From Desulfocurvibacter africanus subsp. africanus DSM 2603 (GTDB lineage: Bacteria; Desulfobacterota; Desulfovibrionia; Desulfovibrionales; Desulfovibrionaceae), in assembly GCF_000422545.1 (NCBI RefSeq), contig NZ_AULZ01000020.1, forward strand, positions 1 to 64,000: a DNA stretch of 64,000 bases, in the 5' to 3' direction. The translations under genes were made by a program, and so were the position numbers. Position 1 is the first letter of the stretch, and each line of letters opens with the position of its first letter. The notes beneath the pieces were generated by a model. That model was not told the origin of the DNA. It saw only the letters and a program-made list of their open reading frames with translations, and ran no database searches. Below, piece after piece: positions 60,264 through 64,000 of this stretch.

Positions 60264-60524
60264 CTAAATGGTCTTCTTGCGCACGTAAGTGGCGTGCGTT
60301 GTGGTATAGAAGAGCAGGGCCATCTGCCGGGAGCGCTTGATCGCGGTGGTCAGTCTCCGCTGGTGCTTGGCGCAGGTGCCGGTGATGCGGCGGGCGATGA
60401 TCTTGCCGCGATCAGTGATGAAGTCGCGCAGCAGGTCCGCGTTCTTGTAGTCGATGGCCACGTTCTTGTCCGCGCAAAAGCGGCAATACTTTTTCCTTGG
60501 GGCAAAACGTCTCTTGAATGCCAT
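60264..60524 (-). CDS. rpsR: 30S ribosomal protein S18
   Basis: 86 residues. [10 protein letters not shown] gives the Cys pair seen in C+ forms of S18 that bind zinc; [11 protein letters not shown] and [23 protein letters not shown] follow (parts shown). It pairs with S6 on the platform of the small subunit. It lies between rpsF and rplI, three and 11 bases away. Confidence 0.95.
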   Translation of the reverse strand: MAFKRRFAPRKKYCRFCADKNVAIDYKNADLLRDFITDRGKIIARRITGTCAKHQRRLTTAIKRSRQMALLFYTTTHATYVRKKTI

Positions 60525-60527
60525 GGC

Positions 60528-60836
60528 TTACTCCTCCCCCGCCTGGAAGTTCTCGTCCAGCTTGACTGTGACGAACTTGAGGATGCCGTCGGTGATCCGG
60601 ATATTGCGCTCAAGCTCGGCAATGAGCGGGCTGGGACCGGCGTACTCCAGACGGACATAGTGACCGCGAGTGAACTTGTTCACGGCGTAGGCGAGTTCGC
60701 GGGAGCCCCATTCATCCAGCATAAGAGTCTGGCCCTGCTCGCGCGCCACGATGGCGCCGAGGTTGTCCAGAATCTCCTTGCGGTTTTCTGTCGTCAGCTC
60801 GGGACTGAACAACAGAAGCGTTTCGTACTTGCGCAT
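60528..60836 (-). CDS. rpsF: 30S ribosomal protein S6
   Basis: 102 residues from the ATG at 60836, with AAGGAGG seven bases upstream; the frame to 60929 precedes the ribosome site and is rejected. MRKYETLLLFSPEL and YAVNKFTRGHYVRLEYAG are typical of S6. It binds S18 and the platform of 16S rRNA. It heads the rpsF-rpsR-rplI-dnaB run. Confidence 0.95.
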   Translation of the reverse strand: MRKYETLLLFSPELTTENRKEILDNLGAIVAREQGQTLMLDEWGSRELAYAVNKFTRGHYVRLEYAGPSPLIAELERNIRITDGILKFVTVKLDENFQAGEE

Positions 60837-60989
60837 AAGCGTCCTCCTTGTGGTCTTACGGCCCTTCCTTACATGGAGGAAGAGCAAGGCAAGAGGAAGC
60901 TTGTTAGTCCTCGATATTCTTCCTGTCAAGGACTTCGGTTACTTCCTGTCGTCATCCCGGGGGCGCGGACCGCACCCACCGCGCGGATT

Positions 60990-61079
60990 TCAGCCGCCCA
61001 TGCCCATGCGCGGAAAGACCACGCGCACGAGCAGGATACAGACGATGGCAATGCCCAATATGGTCAATAGCTGATACAT
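60990..61079 (-). CDS. 29-residue single-pass membrane peptide after fabI
   Basis: Begins MYQLLTILGIAIVCILLVR and ends VVFPRMGMGG-stop: one hydrophobic helix with a basic end. An AGGGG site precedes the ATG, and it lies 20 bp after the fabI stop, on the same strand. Too short to confirm by composition. If real it is an uncharacterised small membrane protein between fabI and rpsF. Confidence 0.4.
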   Translation of the reverse strand: MYQLLTILGIAIVCILLVRVVFPRMGMGG

Positions 61080-61099
61080 GCGGGGAATCCCCTAAATGC

Positions 61100-61864
61100 T
61101 TAAAGTCCCATGATGTTATAGCCGGAGTCCACGAAAAGCACTTCGCCGGTGACGCCGGAAGCGAGATCCGATGCCAGATAGAGGGCGGTCTTGCCCACGT
61201 CGTCAATGCTGACGTTGCGCTTGAGCGGCGCTCTTTCCTCTATGTGGTTGAAGATGGACTTGAAGCCGGAGATGCCGCTGGAAGCCAAGGTCTTGATGGG
61301 ACCCGCGCTGATGGCGTTGACGCGCACGCCCGAGGCTCCCATTTCATGGGACAGGTAGCGCATGCTCGCTTCCAGAGCGGCCTTGGCCACGCCCATGACG
61401 TTATAGTTCGTGACCACCCGCGTGGAACCCAGATAGGTCATGGTCATGACGGAAGCACCCGGCGCAAGCAGGGGCTCGAAAGCCTTGCACATGGCCACGA
61501 GCGAATAGGCCGATATGTCCAGGGCCAGCTTGAAGCCGTCGCGCGAGGTGTCGATGAAGCGGTTCTTGAGATCGTCTCTGTTGGCGAAGGCCACGGAGTG
61601 CACGAGCACGTCCACGCTGCCCCATTTCTCCTTTACAATCTGGGCCGCGGCGGCGAGCTGCTCGTCCGAGGTCACGTCGCAGGGGAAGGTGAAATCTCCG
61701 CCGATCTCCTCGCTGATGGGATCGACGCGCTTTTGAATGGCTTCACCGGGGTAGCTGAAGCTGAGCCGGGCGCCATGTTGCTTGAACTGCTGGGCAATAC
61801 CGTAGGCAATGGACTTGTCGTTGGCCACGCCGAAGATGGCGGCCTTCTTATCTTTAAGCAGCAC
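61100..61864 (-). CDS. fabI: Enoyl-ACP reductase FabI
   Basis: 254 residues. The SDR-type enoyl reductase motifs are in place: GVANDKSIAYGIA for NADH, TYLGSTRVVTNYNVMGVAKAAL holding Tyr144, Tyr154 and Lys161 (part: YNVMGVAKAAL), and AISAGPIKTLASSGI. It performs the last reduction of each fatty acid elongation cycle. Its ribosome site GGAGG lies six bases before the ATG. Confidence 0.95.
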   Translation of the reverse strand: MLLKDKKAAIFGVANDKSIAYGIAQQFKQHGARLSFSYPGEAIQKRVDPISEEIGGDFTFPCDVTSDEQLAAAAQIVKEKWGSVDVLVHSVAFANRDDLKNRFIDTSRDGFKLALDISAYSLVAMCKAFEPLLAPGASVMTMTYLGSTRVVTNYNVMGVAKAALEASMRYLSHEMGASGVRVNAISAGPIKTLASSGISGFKSIFNHIEERAPLKRNVSIDDVGKTALYLASDLASGVTGEVLFVDSGYNIMGL

Positions 61865-61920
61865 GGAGAACCTCCTTGAAGCTGAGCAGTCGATGGAAGA
61901 TGTGTTTGTCTGTTCCTGTA

Positions 61921-62817
61921 TTAAACACTGAGTGACGCGCCGGTCAATCGTTCATAGGCCTCCAGGTATTTATCCCTGGTTTTTTCAATTACCTCCAGCG
62001 GCAGGTGCGGCGCGGGCGGTTGCTTGTTGAAGCCTATCTGCTCCAACCAGTCGCGTACGAACTGTTTATCAAAGCTGGGCTGTCCTTGGCCGGGTGCATA
62101 ACCATCCATTGGCCAGAAACGTGAGGAATCTGGCGTAAGCACTTCATCAATGAGCAGGAGCTTACCGTCGATCGTGCCGAATTCGAACTTGGTGTCGGCG
62201 ATGATGATCCCGCGTGAACGGGCGTAGTCACGGGCTCGGGAGTAAATCTCGATGGACAGTTTTTCCACTTGAGCCACCATGTCGCGGCCAGCCATGTCCT
62301 TGGCCTGCTCCACGGTGATGTTTTCGTCATGCTGGCCGATTTCCGCCTTGGTCGAGGGCGTGAATAGGGGAGTGGGCAGCATCTCGGACTCCTGGAGCCC
62401 GACCGGGAGCTTGTGGCCCGAAACCGTGCCGGTCTTGCGGTAGTCCTTCCAGCCCGAGCCGGTGATATAGCCGCGTACGATGCACTCTATGGGCAATGGC
62501 TTGGCCCGCTTGACGAGCACCGAGCGACCGGCCAGTTCCTCGGCATAGGGAGCGAGTTCGGGGGGAAAGTCCTTTGTCTCGGAAGCCAGCACATGATTTT
62601 CCACCAGATCCTTGAACTTATCCATCCAGAACAGAGTGATCTGGTTAAGGATAGCGCCTTTGAGCGGCACAGGGTCAGGCAGAACCACGTCGAAAGCCGA
62701 GATGCGATCCGTGGTAACGATGAGCAGCCGCTCAGCGTCAATCCCATAGATGTCACGAACTTTGCCCCGGTGGAGCAGGGGAAATTCCTTGATGTCGGTC
62801 TGAATGACTGTCTTCAT
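61921..62817 (-). CDS. purC: Phosphoribosylaminoimidazole-succinocarboxamide synthase
   Basis: 298 residues from the ATG at 62817; the long frame reaching 63306 overlaps hisD out of phase and is discarded. HRGKVRDIYGI begins the ATP-binding fold, PIECIVRGYITGSGW is the substrate loop, and IIADTKFEFG, IDEVLTPDSSRFW finish the active site. It joins aspartate to CAIR in purine synthesis. The length matches the long bacterial/yeast-type PurC. Confidence 0.95.
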   Translation of the reverse strand: MKTVIQTDIKEFPLLHRGKVRDIYGIDAERLLIVTTDRISAFDVVLPDPVPLKGAILNQITLFWMDKFKDLVENHVLASETKDFPPELAPYAEELAGRSVLVKRAKPLPIECIVRGYITGSGWKDYRKTGTVSGHKLPVGLQESEMLPTPLFTPSTKAEIGQHDENITVEQAKDMAGRDMVAQVEKLSIEIYSRARDYARSRGIIIADTKFEFGTIDGKLLLIDEVLTPDSSRFWPMDGYAPGQGQPSFDKQFVRDWLEQIGFNKQPPAPHLPLEVIEKTRDKYLEAYERLTGASLSV

Positions 62818-62836
62818 GGCAAGTCCTTGTAATTCA

Positions 62837-64000
62837 TCATCTATTCGTCCTGATCTCCGCCGAGCGGGCATGGGCCTCCAAACCTTCCAGGCGAGCCAAG
62901 CGGGCGATCTTGGCAGCATTATCAGATACGTATGCGCATGAGGTGGCCACAAGGCTGGTCTTCTTGCAAAAAGTCTCAACGGACAAGGCCGAGGCGAAGC
63001 GCGCAGTGCGCGTGGTGGGCAGCACATGGTTGGGGCCGGCGAAATAGTCGCCCACGGCCTCGGGGCAGTGGTTGCCCAGGAACACGGCTCCGGCGTGCCG
63101 CACCTTGCCAAGCAGAGACCATGCGTCGGCCACGGCCAGCTCCAGGTGCTCGGGCGCAATGGCATTGACCAGTCCCAAACCGACATCCAGATTGGGCACG
63201 AGCACGATACTTCCCCAATCCTTGAGCGCGGCGGCCGCAATATCATGGCGGGGCAGTGATTTGACCTGCCTTTCAAGCTCATCCTTGACGCGTTCGGCCA
63301 GATCACGGCTGGCAGTCACCAGGATGGCGGCGGCAAGCGTGTCGTGCTCGGCCTGGGAAAGCATGTCCGCGGCCAACCAGGACGGATTGGCCGAATCGTC
63401 GGCCAGCACGGTGATTTCGCTTGGCCCGGCCAGCATATCGATGCCCACTTTGCCCATGAGCAGCCGCTTGGCCGTGGTGACATACAGGTTGCCCGGTCCG
63501 GCGATGACATCCACGGGGTGGACGATTTCAGTGCCCAGGGCCAGGGCCGCTATGGCCCAGGCGCTGCCGGCCGCGTAGATTTCACTTATACCCAGCATGC
63601 CGGCAGTAGCCAGGATATGTGGGTTGATCGTGCCGTCTTTGCGCGGCGGCGTGACCACGGCGATTTCGGACACTCCGGCGACCTGGGCCGGCACGGCATT
63701 CATGATCAAGCTGGAAATGAGCGGCGTCTGGCCGCCGGTGCCACCCGGCACATAGAGTCCAACTCGGTCCACTGGGCGTACAAGTTGGCCCAGGACCGTG
63801 CCGTCCTCGCGTGTGGTCATCCAGGATTGCTGGACTTGGCGTTGGTGGAAGTCGCGTACGTTTTCGGCGGCTTCGGCCAGGATCTCCAGATCCTTATCCG
63901 GGACCGCGGCCATGGCGGACTGTATGGACTCGTCCGGCACGCGCAGCATGGACAAGTCGAAGGAGTCGCAGTCGAAGCTCCGGGTGTACTCGACCAGGGC
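62837..64000 (-). CDS. hisD: Histidinol dehydrogenase (5' end outside the window)
   Basis: 388 codons are present and the frame remains open at the right edge (visible part starts ALVEYTRSFDCDSF), so about 40-50 N-terminal residues are missing. Motifs: PGGTGGQTPLISSLIMNAVPA, GPGNLYVTTAKR, DMLAGPSEI, NAIAPEHLELAV and the metal-binding AGAVFLGNHCPEAVGDY (parts shown). It catalyses the last two oxidations to histidine. It stands 19 bp upstream of purC, away from hisB and hisA at 23-25 kb. Confidence 0.95.
   Translation of the reverse strand, partial: ALVEYTRSFDCDSFDLSMLRVPDESIQSAMAAVPDKDLEILAEAAENVRDFHQRQVQQSWMTTREDGTVLGQLVRPVDRVGLYVPGGTGGQTPLISSLIMNAVPAQVAGVSEIAVVTPPRKDGTINPHILATAGMLGISEIYAAGSAWAIAALALGTEIVHPVDVIAGPGNLYVTTAKRLLMGKVGIDMLAGPSEITVLADDSANPSWLAADMLSQAEHDTLAAAILVTASRDLAERVKDELERQVKSLPRHDIAAAALKDWGSIVLVPNLDVGLGLVNAIAPEHLELAVADAWSLLGKVRHAGAVFLGNHCPEAVGDYFAGPNHVLPTTRTARFASALSVETFCKKTSLVATSCAYVSDNAAKIARLARLEGLEAHARSAEIRTNR

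Noticed and set aside
62818-63306. Long 5' extension of the purC frame
   Set aside because: It is an out-of-phase shadow of hisD, whose motifs are unambiguous there.
1-64000. CRISPR arrays and ordinary tRNA or rRNA genes
   Set aside because: I looked for regularly spaced repeats and for tRNA T-arm/CCA patterns and found only the tmRNA. The five 128-bp repeats are dispersed, not an array.

Overview
The window is about 64 kb of a Gram-negative bacterial chromosome and most resembles a sulfate-reducing deltaproteobacterium of the Desulfovibrio group (Desulfovibrionaceae). The evidence is a rubredoxin:oxygen oxidoreductase-type flavodiiron protein, a Ccm cytochrome c system whose CcmE carries a Cys-x-x-x-Tyr haem site and which shows no ccmG or ccmH here, a pseudouridine synthase/dephospho-CoA kinase fusion, a minimal sufC-sufB pair, an archaeal-type class I aldolase, and a tmRNA with the tag ANDYNYSLAA. 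The assignment is inference; no species can be named from the sequence alone.

Left part (1-33.5 kb), core genome: an FkbM methyltransferase, a zinc-ribbon/DUF2569 membrane protein, two coupled GT9 heptosyltransferases, then a CBS-domain membrane protein joined to ccmE-ccmF-ccmABC-ccmD and a TPR gene (cytochrome c maturation). A branched-chain amino acid ABC importer follows (binding lipoprotein, livH, livM, livG, livF) with an extra LivG-like ATPase. Next come guaB-guaA, tatB-tatC, hisB-lipoprotein-hisA, a copper-chaperone-like protein, a LOG-family protein, uraA-upp (uracil salvage), the RluD-CoaE fusion, a rhomboid protease, sufC-sufB and a YdjM-like membrane protein.

Middle (33.75-45.42 kb), integrated element: an 11.7-kb island sits in the 3' end of the ssrA (tmRNA) gene. 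It has a tyrosine integrase beside intact ssrA, an AlpA-type regulator, a TOPRIM/DUF927 primase-helicase, an ERCC4 nuclease, a terminase-small-subunit-like gene, a 465-residue glycine-rich protein of unknown role, and two rightward cargo genes. No large terminase, portal, capsid or tail gene is recognisable. This layout matches phage satellites (P4/PICI-like) and is the most interesting system in the window. It contains an in-frame slippery heptamer in the terminase gene, a chain of overlapping start/stop codons, 9-bp iteron-like arrays, a hairpin that can cover the alpA ribosome site, and repeated arm-type sites at both ends.

Right of the island (45.4-51 kb): ssrA, a FlgO-like lipoprotein, decayed IS3-family copies, a Pmp3-like and a CsbD-like stress protein, a ZIP transporter and an aldolase. 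Five copies of a 128-bp palindromic MITE-like repeat are scattered over the window (0.2, 2.6, 46.6, 47.4 and 50.6 kb). The last part (51-64 kb) is core genome again: a periplasmic rhodanese, the flavodiiron protein, an EamA exporter, and a long leftward block hisD-purC-fabI-rpsF-rpsR-rplI-dnaB-paaK-DUF456-thrC-tlyA. hisD runs off the right edge.
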